In this document: positions 1-8,060 of the stretch, one piece after another
Layout of the letters: every line of letters starts with the position of its first letter
Numbering within the stretch: position 1 is the first letter of the stretch
Assembly (NCBI GenBank): GCA_013041945.1
Contig: JABDRC010000026.1
Coordinates: 1 to 23,210 of the forward strand
Direction: 5' to 3'
From: Halobacteria archaeon
GTDB taxonomy: Bacteria > Pseudomonadota > Gammaproteobacteria > UBA9214
DNA length: 23,210 nucleotides
Position numbers and translations under genes: made by a program
Notes under the pieces: model-generated
Told to the model about the DNA's origin: nothing
What the model saw: the letters and a program-made list of their open reading frames with translations, nothing else
Databases searched by the model: none

Positions 1-164
1 CGTCGGGGCGACGTGGGGCGGGGGACGGTATCCATGCCCTGAACACTTGCCGTGGAGGGCAATGCGGGTGCGGCCGCCTGTGCCGTTGTCAGGAATGGCA
101 TGCACAGCATTGCGGCAAGTGCGGCCATAGCGGACAGAACTTGTAGCCGTGGTTTCTTGTTCAT
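1..164 (-). CDS. N-terminal fragment of an exported protein (runs off left edge)
   Basis: A reading frame opens at ATG 162-164 on the minus strand and stays open to the left edge (54 complete codons). The product starts MNKKPRLQVLSAMAALAAML, with a basic n-region, a hydrophobic core and an Ala-rich end (TTAQA-A) typical of a Sec signal peptide cleaved near residue 30. What follows is Pro/Ala/Thr-rich (TVPRPTSPR), like a disordered linker just outside the inner membrane. There is no lipobox, because the residue before the only Cys is Leu. AGGG lies 8 nt upstream of the start as a plausible ribosome site. The mature domain is outside the window, so function cannot be assigned. The gene has a long AT-rich leader and a CRP-type site upstream (292-307). 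Confidence 0.7.
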   Translation of the reverse strand, partial: MNKKPRLQVLSAMAALAAMLCMPFLTTAQAAAPALPSTASVQGMDTVPRPTSPR

Positions 165-265
165 TCCTGTGACCCTGTTATTTTGACGACTGGTGCAGTC
201 ATTGCAATTTACTCAGATTACAGCAGAAAAGGACCAAAATGCCAGTCAGGCCGGCCCCTGGGCGC

Positions 266-307
266 TTTATATATGATGTTTACTTGCATTATGTGACGGC
301 CGTCACA
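266..307 (-). promoter_or_regulatory. CRP/Vfr-type site with class II promoter geometry
   Basis: TGTGACGGCCGTCACA at 292-307 is a perfect 16-bp palindrome and an exact match to the CRP consensus TGTGA-N6-TCACA. On the minus strand it is followed by an AT-rich stretch with TATAAA (271-266) as -10. If transcription starts near 259, the palindrome centre lies at about -40.5 to -41.5, the classic class II activator position. This would place a 95-nt leader before the exported protein at 162-164. The site and spacing are seen directly; binding by a CRP, Vfr or Clp homologue is inferred. Confidence 0.65.
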
Positions 308-413
308 CTCGAACACCTTCCGCCGAATGCCCCCGATTCAGCCTCACCGGACCCGGACCCTGCTCGCACGAGCGGCCGGAATTCTGGCTAACCGGGAGTA
401 GTCCATATACAAA

Positions 414-427
414 CCGGGTTTCCCCGG
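414..427 (-). terminator. Possible terminator after the GGDEF-EAL gene
   Basis: On the minus strand, 12 nt after the stop codon, CCGGG-GAAA-CCCGG forms a 5-bp GC stem closed by a GAAA tetraloop, followed only by TTTGT. The hairpin is convincing but the U-tract is short, so efficiency is uncertain. Confidence 0.4.
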
Positions 428-438
428 CAAACAGTTAC

Positions 439-3258
439 TCAGGCAGAACGAAGTTCAGTCTTGTCAAGATCTTCCAGCGGCTTTGGCATGGAAATGGCAT
501 AACCCTGCGCATAGTCAACGCCGAGCTCGGACAGCATTTCCATAATGCTTTCGCTCTCGACGAACTCCGCGATAGTCTTGATACCGATGATCTTGCCCAG
601 TTGCTGGATAGCGCTGACCATTGCGTGGTTGACGTCATCGGTGTCCATGTCGCGCACGAACGTGCCGTCGATCTTGAGGTAGTCAACCGGAAGGTTCTTG
701 AGGTAACCGAAAGAACTCAGGCCACTGCCGAAGTCATCGAGCGCAAACCGGCAACCCAGCTTCCTGAGTTCGTGAATAAACTCCGCGGCAGCCGACAGGT
801 TGGATATTGCGGCGGTTTCCGTAATCTCGAAACAGACCGATGCCGGTGAAACACCGTACTTCAGCATGGCTGTCTTGATATGCTGGTGGATGTCCGGATC
901 GCAGATCGATGCTCCTGACAGATTGACAGACATCATTCCCGGGCATTGCCCTTTGTCAGCCCCGCAGTGCTCCGCATACCATGCGAAACTGTGGCTCACG
1001 ACCCAGCGGTCGATACCGGTGATCAGGTTGTAACGCTCCGCGGCAGGCAGGAACCTGCCCGGCATTACCAGTTCGCCCTGGTCGTCCTTCATGCGCACCA
1101 GCACCTCGAAATGCAGACCGCCGTCGTCATCCGGAGAAAGCGGGGCAATCAGCTGGCCAAACAGGACCAGGCGGTCCTCCAATATGGCTTCCGATATCCG
1201 CGACACCCACTGCATCTCGTCCTGGCGACGCATGAGTTCCTCATCACTGGAGGTGTAGATGTGGTAGCGGTTGCCGCCCATATCCTTGGCTGCCTGGCAG
1301 GCCAGGTCGGCCTCGCTCATGGCATGCGTGGCGCGCCGGCTGTGCTCGTTGATCAGTGTCATGCCGATACTGGTACTGATCTCGAACACACGCTCGTCAT
1401 TGGAAAAGCGCAACCGCTTGACAGATTCCAGTATGTTTTCGGCCAGCGACATGGCGTTATCGATGGAGCAGTTCTTCATCAGCACACCGAACTCGTCACC
1501 GCCCAGGCGGGCGATGGCATCCGAGTCACGCAGGCATTTCTTCAGCATCGCCGAGAACTGTCTGAGGAGTTCATCCCCGGCCTCGTGCGAGCCGGTATCG
1601 TTCACGATTTTCAGCTGGTCGATATCAACATGGAGCAGCACATGTTCTTCGCCCGACTTGCCGGCGTAGCCGATAGCATGATTGAGCTGCATTTCAAATT
1701 CCGACCTGTTGAGCAGACCGGTCAGCGCGTCGTGTGTAGCAACGTATGACAGCTCGCGCTCCATGTTCCGTGTATCGGTCAGGTCATGGAAGACCAGGAT
1801 TACGCCGAGAGGTGTGTTGGCATTCGACATGATGGGAGATGCCGAATAGCGAACCGTATACTGCTGTCCGTCGTTTCTGCGCAGCACAATATCATTGTTC
1901 GGGGTCATCGTTTCGTCGACATGCAGGCACTGGCTGACAGCTTCCTCGATAAATGACTGGCTGTCGTTGTCGAACATCGAAAATACACGCGCTACCGACA
2001 GGCCCCTCGCCATCTCGCGGTCCCAGCCGGTCAGTTCTTCCGCCCGCGGGCTCAGGTACTCGATTTGCCCGTTTACATCCGTGGTAATGACTGCCTCCGC
2101 GATCGAGTGCAGCGTCAGTTCCGCGCGCTCTTTTTCCTGCTGCAGTTCGTATTCGGAGGCCTTTCTCTCGGTAATATCCAGTATATATCCCGAGTAGTGC
2201 GTGATCTCGCCATCATCATTTCTGATCGGTACGGAATAGTCGTACACCCAGCGGATACGCCCGTCGTTGCACCTGATTCGGTAATCGATCCCCAGTGACC
2301 GGGAACCGGACGTAGCAGAGAGTGACCAGGCCTTTGCCACGCGCTGCAGGTCATCCGGGTGGATGAGGTCACTGTATGTCGTTTGTCCGCCGACCAGCTG
2401 TTCGGGACTGTAGCCAAACTGCGCCACGGTGCCGGAGATATATTCAAACGGCCAGCCCTTCTCGGCCGCGACGCGGAAAACGGTGACCGGCCCGTTGGTA
2501 AACAGCTGCTGCTCGGAAAGCAGGCTCTTCTGTATGGTTCCCCGCACCAGGATTTCGTCCTGCAGCTTCCGGTTGGCGGAGCGCATGCTGGTGACCAGCG
2601 ACTGGTTTTCCGTGCGCAGCTGCAATGACATGATGACGTTCTTGTTGTAATTACGCGCAATCGCAACAAGGACACCGGCGAACAGCATCAGGATAAGACC
2701 CAGATTCGTCTGCAGGCTGCTGCTGTAGGACAGCATGGACTGCGCGGGTATGAGAATACACGGCACCATGAATGCGATGTATACCGACAACATGGCAGCA
2801 TAGGAGGAGATGGCACCGGACACGATACCCGCCAGACAGAGCACGGTGAAGGTCTGGTACTCGACCGGCCAGGAGAAACTGAATACCAGGCCGATGCTCC
2901 CCCATATAATACCGGCGACCAGCGCCCCGACGAAGAACAGCAGCATCCACCTGGACGACTGCCTGGACTGTTCCGATGCCTTGCGGTAACGCAACACCAG
3001 GCCCAGCCGCAGCAGTGTCTGCACCGTCTGTGCGACCAGCCACAGTGTCAGGTAAGTGTGGTCAGCAACGGCCCAGAGAGCGCCGGTAACCAGGCAGGCG
3101 ATGAGGAACGCTGCGCCGATCGCGGTTGCTGCCTGGGTATAGACGAGCTCGATCTGCTGGCCCTCGACATCCGGGTCGAATACAGCGACCTCGGTCACCA
3201 TGTCCGGCTCCATCAGTTCGTCGGGTATCCGGTGCTTGCCGGACTCGATTTCAGGCAT
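439..3258 (-). CDS. Membrane PAS-PAS-GGDEF-EAL cyclic-di-GMP signalling protein
   Basis: 939 aa. It is predicted to make and/or degrade cyclic di-GMP in response to a membrane-linked or PAS-bound cue. Six hydrophobic segments (about residues 39-204) precede a short coiled coil. Then come PAS 1 (about 254-366, with the DGRIRWV and DITERK motifs), PAS 2 (about 377-499), GGDEF (about 504-669) and EAL (about 684-929). The cyclase motif GGDEF (586-590) is intact, and an RxxD inhibitory site (RDSD, 577-580) lies exactly five residues before it. The EAL domain keeps EVL (718-720), NLS, the ETE and DDFGSG motifs, KIDG, the EFVE glutamate and YAQGY. Both activities are therefore possible, with product feedback. 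I chose ATG 3258 because AGGTG lies 5 nt upstream; the frame extends to a GTG at 3336 with no good ribosome site. It follows a hypothetical gene by 205 nt on the same strand. The partner process is unknown, though the Chp pilus genes in the window are a plausible link. Confidence 0.93.
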   Translation of the reverse strand: MPEIESGKHRIPDELMEPDMVTEVAVFDPDVEGQQIELVYTQAATAIGAAFLIACLVTGALWAVADHTYLTLWLVAQTVQTLLRLGLVLRYRKASEQSRQSSRWMLLFFVGALVAGIIWGSIGLVFSFSWPVEYQTFTVLCLAGIVSGAISSYAAMLSVYIAFMVPCILIPAQSMLSYSSSLQTNLGLILMLFAGVLVAIARNYNKNVIMSLQLRTENQSLVTSMRSANRKLQDEILVRGTIQKSLLSEQQLFTNGPVTVFRVAAEKGWPFEYISGTVAQFGYSPEQLVGGQTTYSDLIHPDDLQRVAKAWSLSATSGSRSLGIDYRIRCNDGRIRWVYDYSVPIRNDDGEITHYSGYILDITERKASEYELQQEKERAELTLHSIAEAVITTDVNGQIEYLSPRAEELTGWDREMARGLSVARVFSMFDNDSQSFIEEAVSQCLHVDETMTPNNDIVLRRNDGQQYTVRYSASPIMSNANTPLGVILVFHDLTDTRNMERELSYVATHDALTGLLNRSEFEMQLNHAIGYAGKSGEEHVLLHVDIDQLKIVNDTGSHEAGDELLRQFSAMLKKCLRDSDAIARLGGDEFGVLMKNCSIDNAMSLAENILESVKRLRFSNDERVFEISTSIGMTLINEHSRRATHAMSEADLACQAAKDMGGNRYHIYTSSDEELMRRQDEMQWVSRISEAILEDRLVLFGQLIAPLSPDDDGGLHFEVLVRMKDDQGELVMPGRFLPAAERYNLITGIDRWVVSHSFAWYAEHCGADKGQCPGMMSVNLSGASICDPDIHQHIKTAMLKYGVSPASVCFEITETAAISNLSAAAEFIHELRKLGCRFALDDFGSGLSSFGYLKNLPVDYLKIDGTFVRDMDTDDVNHAMVSAIQQLGKIIGIKTIAEFVESESIMEMLSELGVDYAQGYAISMPKPLEDLDKTELRSA

Positions 3259-3463
3259 GCGGACACCTGCCGCGACCACGGCCGCGTGACAGCGCCTTTC
3301 CCTGGCGAAGCGGGAACCGTAAGGCCCCGAATCCACAATGGTTTTTCATACCCTCTGTATCGGGTTCCGGGCGCGAATATTGAGCCGGGCATGCGCCGGC
3401 ACCCGCAGCCCGCCGAATAGCCGGGATGCATTCTTACTTATTGTTTTACTTGAATATTTTTAC

Positions 3464-4060
3464 TTAATTGTCCGGGCAGGACGTGTCGATCGGGATGGTG
3501 AAGCCTCCGCCCGCTGCGCCATTGCCGGCCAGCGGCTGCTTGCGAACCAGCAGACCCGACTGGCTGCGATAGACGCGGAAGATGTGCAGCTCGTCCATGG
3601 CCTCGTATACGGAACTGCCGTAGAACGTATCAACCGGCGACAGGCGGCCCTTGTAGCGCCCCAGAATCTCTGTCAGATCGGGCAGATCCGTGCTGTGCAG
3701 GGCATGGGCCTCGTGTGCCCCGGTGTTTTCGTCGGCGACCTCCAGGTAGCGGCCACCGAGGCGTTCGATCCGGTACATCGAATCGAAACCGAACAGATTT
3801 GCCCACGGGTGCCACTTGAGAAACTGCGCGTCCAGGCGCCAGTGCTCGCCGATCAGGCGGTAGGTCTGCGCCGTGCAAAAATCACCGTAGGCGATCGTGG
3901 CGGCGTATTCGCGCGGACCGGTTTTTCTGAACGTCAGCTCCGCGATCGGCGACTCGCTGGTCAGGCGGTTCCAGGTGTGCAGATTCGACCCCAGCAGCAA
4001 CACCGACAGGCCGGCCAGCAGGACAAGACCATAGAGCGGGAATGTTATCAGGCGCTTCAT
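3464..4060 (-). CDS. Membrane-anchored conserved hypothetical protein
   Basis: 198 aa. An N-terminal hydrophobic stretch (MKRLITFPLYGLVLLAGLSV) is one signal-anchor helix. The remainder is soluble and probably periplasmic, with ELTFRKTGPREY, LDAQFLKWHPWANLFGFDSM, YRIERL and SQSGLLVR segments. From memory this matches a roughly 200-aa gammaproteobacterial family sometimes mislabelled cation/multidrug efflux pump. Nothing in the sequence supports a transporter, so I assign no function. ATG 4060 is preferred. The frame extends 5 codons to a GTG at 4075, but those codons lie inside an inverted-repeat element. That element ends 2 bp before the start codon and leaves no Shine-Dalgarno, so its native leader may have been replaced. 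The C-terminus ends in a Gly/Ala-rich tail, and the stop codon overlaps one of three TTACTT repeats. Confidence 0.75.
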   Translation of the reverse strand: MKRLITFPLYGLVLLAGLSVLLLGSNLHTWNRLTSESPIAELTFRKTGPREYAATIAYGDFCTAQTYRLIGEHWRLDAQFLKWHPWANLFGFDSMYRIERLGGRYLEVADENTGAHEAHALHSTDLPDLTEILGRYKGRLSPVDTFYGSSVYEAMDELHIFRVYRSQSGLLVRKQPLAGNGAAGGGFTIPIDTSCPDN

Positions 4061-4062
4061 AC

Positions 4063-4138
4063 GGGGACAGACCACATTTTTCCATCATCCGAAGCTTAGT
4101 ATATTCGATCACCAGACAGAAAAACGTGGTCTGTCCCC
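4063..4138. repeat. 76-bp inverted-repeat element (REPIN/RAYT-like)
   Basis: Two 19-bp arms, 4063-4081 (starting GGGGACAGACCACA) and 4120-4138 (ending GTGGTCTGTCCCC), match inverted at 18 of 19 positions around a 38-bp AT-rich centre. This GGGGACAGACCAC / GTGGTCTGTCCCC end is one I associate with REP-like elements mobilised by RAYT (Y1) transposases in gammaproteobacteria; that attribution is from memory. A partial third copy, GGGGACAGA, lies at 4182-4190, against the fba stop codon. No transposase is in the window. Confidence 0.75.
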
Positions 4139-4167
4139 AAAAAAGAAAAGGCGGCAACTGCCGCCTT
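4139..4167 (-). terminator. Intrinsic terminator of fba
   Basis: On the minus strand AAGGCGGC-AGTT-GCCGCCTT (4167-4148) is an 8-bp stem with a tetraloop, followed by TTCTTTTTT. It lies 27 nt after the fba stop codon. The U-tract merges with the end of the inverted-repeat element. It closes the central-carbon transcription unit. Confidence 0.88.
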
Positions 4168-4193
4168 CTCCATCCTGCCCCGGGGACAGATGT

Positions 4194-5258
4194 CTACTTC
4201 ACGGTCGGATCCAGCTCGCCGGACTCGTAGCGCCGGTACATCTCTTCCAGGTTGATCGGCTTGATCTTGGAAGCGTTACCGGCCGTACCGAATGCCTCGT
4301 AGCGCGCCTTGCAGATCTCCTTCATGCCCTCGGTGGCCGCCTTGAGATACTTGCGCGGATCGAAGTTGGCAGGATTGTCGTGCAGGTGCTTGCGGATGGC
4401 GCCGGTGGAGGCCATGCGCAGGTCGGTGTCGATGTTGACCTTGCGCACGCCGTGCTTGATGCCTTCCTGGATTTCCTCGACCGGTACACCGTAGGTCTCG
4501 CCCATATCACCGCCATGCTCGTTGATGATCTTCAGCCAGTCCTGCGGAACCGAAGAGGAGCCGTGCATGACGAGATGGGTATCCGGGATACGCGCATGGA
4601 TTTCCTTGATGCGCTCTATGGCGAGAATGTCGCCGGTCGGCGGGCGCGTGAACTTGTAGGCACCGTGGCTGGTACCGATGGCAATCGCCAGTGCATCCAC
4701 CTTGGTATCCTCAACGAACTTCGCGGCCTCTTCCGGATCGGTCAGCAGCTGGTCGTGCGACAGCACGCCCTCGGCGCCGGAGCCGTCTTCCTCGCCTGCC
4801 ATGCCGGTCTCGAGAGAGCCCAGGCAACCCAGTTCGCCCTCGACGGACACGCCGCAGGCATGCGCCATGGCAACGGTACGGCCGGTGACGTCGGCGTTGT
4901 ATTCATAGCTCATCGGCGTCTTCATGTCCTCGCCCAGAGAGCCATCCATCATGACAGAGCTGAAGCCAAGCTGGATTGAGCGCTGACATACGGATGGCGA
5001 CGCGCCATGGTCCTGGTGCACGACCAGCGGAATATGCGGCCACTGCTCGACGGCCGCCTGTATCAGGTGACGCAGGAACGGTGCACCGGCGTACGAGCGG
5101 GCACCGGCGGATGCCTGGGCGATGACCGGGCTGTCGGTTTCATGGGCAGCTTCCATGATGGCATGCATCTGCTCCATGTTGTTAACGTTATACGCTGGAC
5201 ACCCGTAACCGAATTCGGCTGCGTGGTCCAGCAACTGGCGTAATGAAATTATGGCCAT
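4194..5258 (-). CDS. fba: Fructose-bisphosphate aldolase, class II, Calvin-cycle subtype
   Basis: 354 aa, full length. It is a cytosolic zinc-dependent aldolase joining dihydroxyacetone phosphate to glyceraldehyde 3-phosphate (and, in Calvin-type enzymes, to erythrose 4-phosphate). Visible landmarks are HQDHG at 81-85 (Asp83 catalytic and His84 metal ligand by family analogy), EGELG at 140-144, GTSHGAYKF with His198, HGSSS with His232, and NIDTDLR at 275-281. The length and the insert around EEDGSGAEG fit the Calvin-cycle subtype, not the short E. coli FbaA form. GAGGAG lies 7 nt before the ATG, which fixes the start. It is the last gene of tkt-gap-pgk-pyk-fba, 106 nt after pyk, with its own possible promoter and a strong terminator behind it. 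A cbbA name would also be defensible. Confidence 0.96.
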   Translation of the reverse strand: MAIISLRQLLDHAAEFGYGCPAYNVNNMEQMHAIMEAAHETDSPVIAQASAGARSYAGAPFLRHLIQAAVEQWPHIPLVVHQDHGASPSVCQRSIQLGFSSVMMDGSLGEDMKTPMSYEYNADVTGRTVAMAHACGVSVEGELGCLGSLETGMAGEEDGSGAEGVLSHDQLLTDPEEAAKFVEDTKVDALAIAIGTSHGAYKFTRPPTGDILAIERIKEIHARIPDTHLVMHGSSSVPQDWLKIINEHGGDMGETYGVPVEEIQEGIKHGVRKVNIDTDLRMASTGAIRKHLHDNPANFDPRKYLKAATEGMKEICKARYEAFGTAGNASKIKPINLEEMYRRYESGELDPTVK

Positions 5259-5281
5259 TGTCTTCTCCTCAAAAATCGCAA

Positions 5282-5311
5282 ATTAATCTTGCAAACATTC
5301 CAGATTGTCAC
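5282..5311 (-). promoter_or_regulatory. Possible internal promoter for fba
   Basis: On the minus strand GTGACA (5311-5306) and ATTAAT (5287-5282) are separated by 18 bp, matching the sigma-70 hexamers at 5/6 and 4/6 positions. They lie in the AT-rich half of the pyk-fba gap, about 24 nt before the fba ATG. This is weak evidence based on consensus only. Confidence 0.3.
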
Positions 5312-5312
5312 A

Positions 5313-5356
5313 GGCTGTTTCAGCCACTGCTCGACTGCCGCGCTCAGCCGCAGTCG
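5313..5356 (-). other. Two stem-loops in the pyk-fba intergenic RNA
   Basis: CGACTGC/GCAGTCG (5332-5356, 7 bp, 11-nt loop) and GGCTG-TTT-CAGCC (5313-5325) lie directly after pyk. Neither has a U-tract, so they look like RNA processing or 3'-end stabilising hairpins, not terminators. Confidence 0.45.
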
Positions 5357-5364
5357 AAATAAAA

Positions 5365-6810
5365 CTATCCCTCGAGAATATCGTGCTCACCCACCGTGAT
5401 GATCTTCATGGCATTGGTCCCGCCGTGCACTCCCATGAGATCGCCCTTGGTAATAATGATCATGTCCCCGTTGCGCACCGCACCACGACGTACCAGTTCG
5501 TCAATCGCCTCCCGGTTGACCGTTGCGTGATCGGGCGCCGTGTCATCGAAGCTGACCGGGTACACGCCACGATACAGTGTCACCTTCCTGCGTGTTTCAA
5601 CGTGCCGCGTCATGGCAAAGATCGGGATACCCGATCTGACGCGCGACATCCACAGGGCAGTTGCACCGGATTCGGTCAGCGCTGCAATCGCCTTGACACC
5701 CAGGCTGTTGGCAGTATACATGGCCGCCTTGGCAATCGCCTCGTCCGTCCGCTTGAAGCGGATATTGGTGCGCCGTTCTGCCGGCCTCTTGTTGCGCTGG
5801 CGTTCCGCACCTGCACAGATACGGTCCATGGCCTCGATGACCTTGGCGGGGTACTGGCCGGCCGCGGTTTCGGCCGACAGCATGACTGCATCGGTACCGT
5901 CGATCACGGCATTCGCGACATCGAATACCTCGGCCCGCGTCGGGATCGGGTTCTCGATCATGGATTGCATCATCTGCGTGGCGGTAATCACAACACGGTC
6001 CAGTGCCCGTGCAGCATAGATAATGCGCTTCTGCACGGCCGGCAGTTCTGCATCACCGATCTCCACGCCAAGGTCGCCACGCGCAATCATGATGGCATCC
6101 GCGGCCTTGATAATCTCTTCCAGCACATCCAGTGCCTCGGCACGCTCTATCTTCGCAACAACACCGCCATGCCCGCCGGCATCCCGCAGCAACTGGCGCG
6201 CCTCGTTGATATCGTCGGCCGAACGCGGAAAGGAAATCGCCACGTAGTCGGCATCCATCTCCGCGGCCACTGCTATATCACTGCGATCCTTGTCTGTCAG
6301 CGACCTGGCCGTCAGTCCGCCGCCGAGGCGGTTGATACCCTTGTTGTTGCTCAGGTGGCCGCCGACAACAACACGGCAACGCACCTCCGTGCCCTCGACT
6401 TCCTCGACCCAGAGTTCCAGCAGGCCGTCGTCGAGCAACAGGGTGTCGCCGCGAGCCACATCGTCCGGCAGCTCTTTGTAGGTAACACCGACCCGTTCCC
6501 TGGTTCCCTCCATCGGATCCATCGATACATCGAGTATGAACTGGTCGTCCTTCTCCAGCCTGACTCGGCCCTCGGCAAACCGCTCTATCCTGATCTTCGG
6601 ACCCTGCAGGTCTGCAAGCACACCAACCTGGTGGCCGTGGGCACGGGCACGATTGCGGACGGTCTCGACACGCTTGATGTGATCGTCGTGGGAACCATGC
6701 GAAAAGTTGACCCGCACCACATCCATCCCGGCACGGATCATGTCATCCAGTACGTTCTCGTCATCCGTAGCCGGGCCGAGTGTTGCGACAATCTTCGTTC
6801 GTCTTGGCAT
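5365..6810 (-). CDS. pyk: Pyruvate kinase
   Basis: 481 aa, full length. It transfers phosphate from phosphoenolpyruvate to ADP in the cytosol and is normally an allosteric homotetramer. The N-terminus carries TKIVATLGPA (5-14), RVNFSHG (33-39) and DLQGPKIR (67-74). VAKIERAEA (218-226) contains the catalytic Lys220 and metal ligand Glu222. MIARGDLGVEIG (241-252) supplies Asp246. TATQMMQSMI and MLSAETAAGQYP (310-321) complete the barrel, and a C-terminal regulatory domain ends in GGTNAMKI. MLSAETA is typical of the PykA-like branch. It starts 40 nt after the pgk stop codon and lacks a strong Shine-Dalgarno (GGGTAAATAACC before the ATG), so translation may be coupled or weak. Its place in a Calvin/gluconeogenic gene run points to carbon drawn off to pyruvate. 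Confidence 0.96.
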   Translation of the reverse strand: MPRRTKIVATLGPATDDENVLDDMIRAGMDVVRVNFSHGSHDDHIKRVETVRNRARAHGHQVGVLADLQGPKIRIERFAEGRVRLEKDDQFILDVSMDPMEGTRERVGVTYKELPDDVARGDTLLLDDGLLELWVEEVEGTEVRCRVVVGGHLSNNKGINRLGGGLTARSLTDKDRSDIAVAAEMDADYVAISFPRSADDINEARQLLRDAGGHGGVVAKIERAEALDVLEEIIKAADAIMIARGDLGVEIGDAELPAVQKRIIYAARALDRVVITATQMMQSMIENPIPTRAEVFDVANAVIDGTDAVMLSAETAAGQYPAKVIEAMDRICAGAERQRNKRPAERRTNIRFKRTDEAIAKAAMYTANSLGVKAIAALTESGATALWMSRVRSGIPIFAMTRHVETRRKVTLYRGVYPVSFDDTAPDHATVNREAIDELVRRGAVRNGDMIIITKGDLMGVHGGTNAMKIITVGEHDILEG

Positions 6811-6850
6811 GGTTATTTACCCGGCATCCTGATGCTGCTCGCAGCAGGGG

Positions 6851-8029
6851 TTAATTTGCGCGCTCCTCGAGCATCGCGACTGCCGGTAATTTCTTGCCTT
6901 CCAGGAATTCCAGGAAAGCGCCGCCGCCGGTCGATATATAGGAAATCCGGTCCGCAATCCCGTACTTGTCAACCGCTGCCAGCGTATCGCCACCACCGGC
7001 AATCGAAAATGCTTTCGACCCGGCAATTGCCAAACCAAGGGTGCGGGTGCCCTCGCCGAACTGGTCGAATTCGAACACGCCCACCGGCCCGTTCCACACG
7101 ACGGTGCCGGCACTGGCCATGATTTCCGCAAAACGCGCGGCCGTCTCCGGACCGATATCGAATATCATGTCATCATCAGCGACCTCGTCGACTTTCTTGA
7201 TCACGGCCTCGGCAGACTCGGAAAACTCCTTGCCAACCACCACATCGGTCGGCACCGGGATCTCGCCACCCTTGGCCTTCGCGGCCGCCATCAGCTTCTT
7301 CGCCTCTTCGACGAGGTCTTGCTCGTAGAGCGATTTACCCACGTTGAAGCCACTCGCCGCGATAAAGGTATTGGCAATGCCACCACCGGGGATCAGCTGG
7401 TCTACAACCTTTGATAATGATTCAAGCACGGTCAGCTTGGTGGAGACCTTGGAGCCGCCGACAATCGCCGCCATCGGACGCGCGGGGTTATCCAGCGCCT
7501 TGCCCAGCGCCTCCAGTTCGCCGGCCAGCAGCGGGCCTGCGCAGGCGACCGGCGCATACCTGGCCACGCCATGCGTGGAGGCCTGTGCGCGGTGCGCGGT
7601 ACCAAAGGCATCCATTACATAGATATCACACAGGGCCGCCATCTTTTTGGACAGCGCCTCGTCATTTTTCTTCTCACCGGTGTTGAACCGGACGTTCTCG
7701 CACAGCACCACATCACCGTTCTTCATGTGGCCGACACCATTCACCCAGTCCTTGACCATTTCGACGTTGTGGCCAAGCAGTGCGGACATATGCTCGCCAA
7801 CAGGAATCATGGAAAATTCCTCGTCATATTTACCCTCGGTCGGACGGCCAAGATGTGACATCACCATGACCATGGCGCCTGCATTCATCGCATACTCGAT
7901 GGTCGGCAGGGACGCGACAATGCGCTTGTCGCTGGTCACCTTGCCGTTCTTGATCGGCACATTGAGGTCCTGGCGTATCAGGACGCGTTTGCCGTGAAGA
8001 TCCAGATCGGTCATCTTTATTACAGACAT
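6851..8029 (-). CDS. pgk: Phosphoglycerate kinase
   Basis: 392 aa, full length. It interconverts 1,3-bisphosphoglycerate plus ADP with 3-phosphoglycerate plus ATP, and runs in the ATP-consuming direction in CO2 fixation. Visible motifs are the N-terminal substrate signature VLIRQDLNVP (16-25), SHLGRP (58-63), the hinge/nucleotide region with GPVGVFEF, GGGDT (345-349) and the C-terminal STGGGAFLEFLEG. AGGAG lies 6 nt before the ATG. It is preceded by a 207-bp gap holding a large hairpin and followed after 40 nt by pyk. Confidence 0.97.
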   Translation of the reverse strand: MSVIKMTDLDLHGKRVLIRQDLNVPIKNGKVTSDKRIVASLPTIEYAMNAGAMVMVMSHLGRPTEGKYDEEFSMIPVGEHMSALLGHNVEMVKDWVNGVGHMKNGDVVLCENVRFNTGEKKNDEALSKKMAALCDIYVMDAFGTAHRAQASTHGVARYAPVACAGPLLAGELEALGKALDNPARPMAAIVGGSKVSTKLTVLESLSKVVDQLIPGGGIANTFIAASGFNVGKSLYEQDLVEEAKKLMAAAKAKGGEIPVPTDVVVGKEFSESAEAVIKKVDEVADDDMIFDIGPETAARFAEIMASAGTVVWNGPVGVFEFDQFGEGTRTLGLAIAGSKAFSIAGGGDTLAAVDKYGIADRISYISTGGGAFLEFLEGKKLPAVAMLEERAN

Positions 8030-8060
8030 GAACGACTCCTGTTAAAACTTTCAACAACGC

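Noticed and set aside
3259..3336. Extended N-terminus of the GGDEF-EAL protein from GTG 3336
   Set aside because: The 26 extra residues are Arg/Ala-rich, have no ribosome site, and lie before an ATG with AGGTG at good spacing.
4148..4167. The AAGGCGGC hairpin as another REP repeat
   Set aside because: The minus-strand U-tract and its place just after fba fit an ordinary intrinsic terminator better.
5305..7122. A long open frame on the plus strand (about 605 codons) across pyk and pgk
   Set aside because: It is antisense to two unmistakable full-length enzymes, has no family-like sequence, and arises from their GC-rich codon use. Similar antisense frames lie over gap, tkt, metK and chpA.
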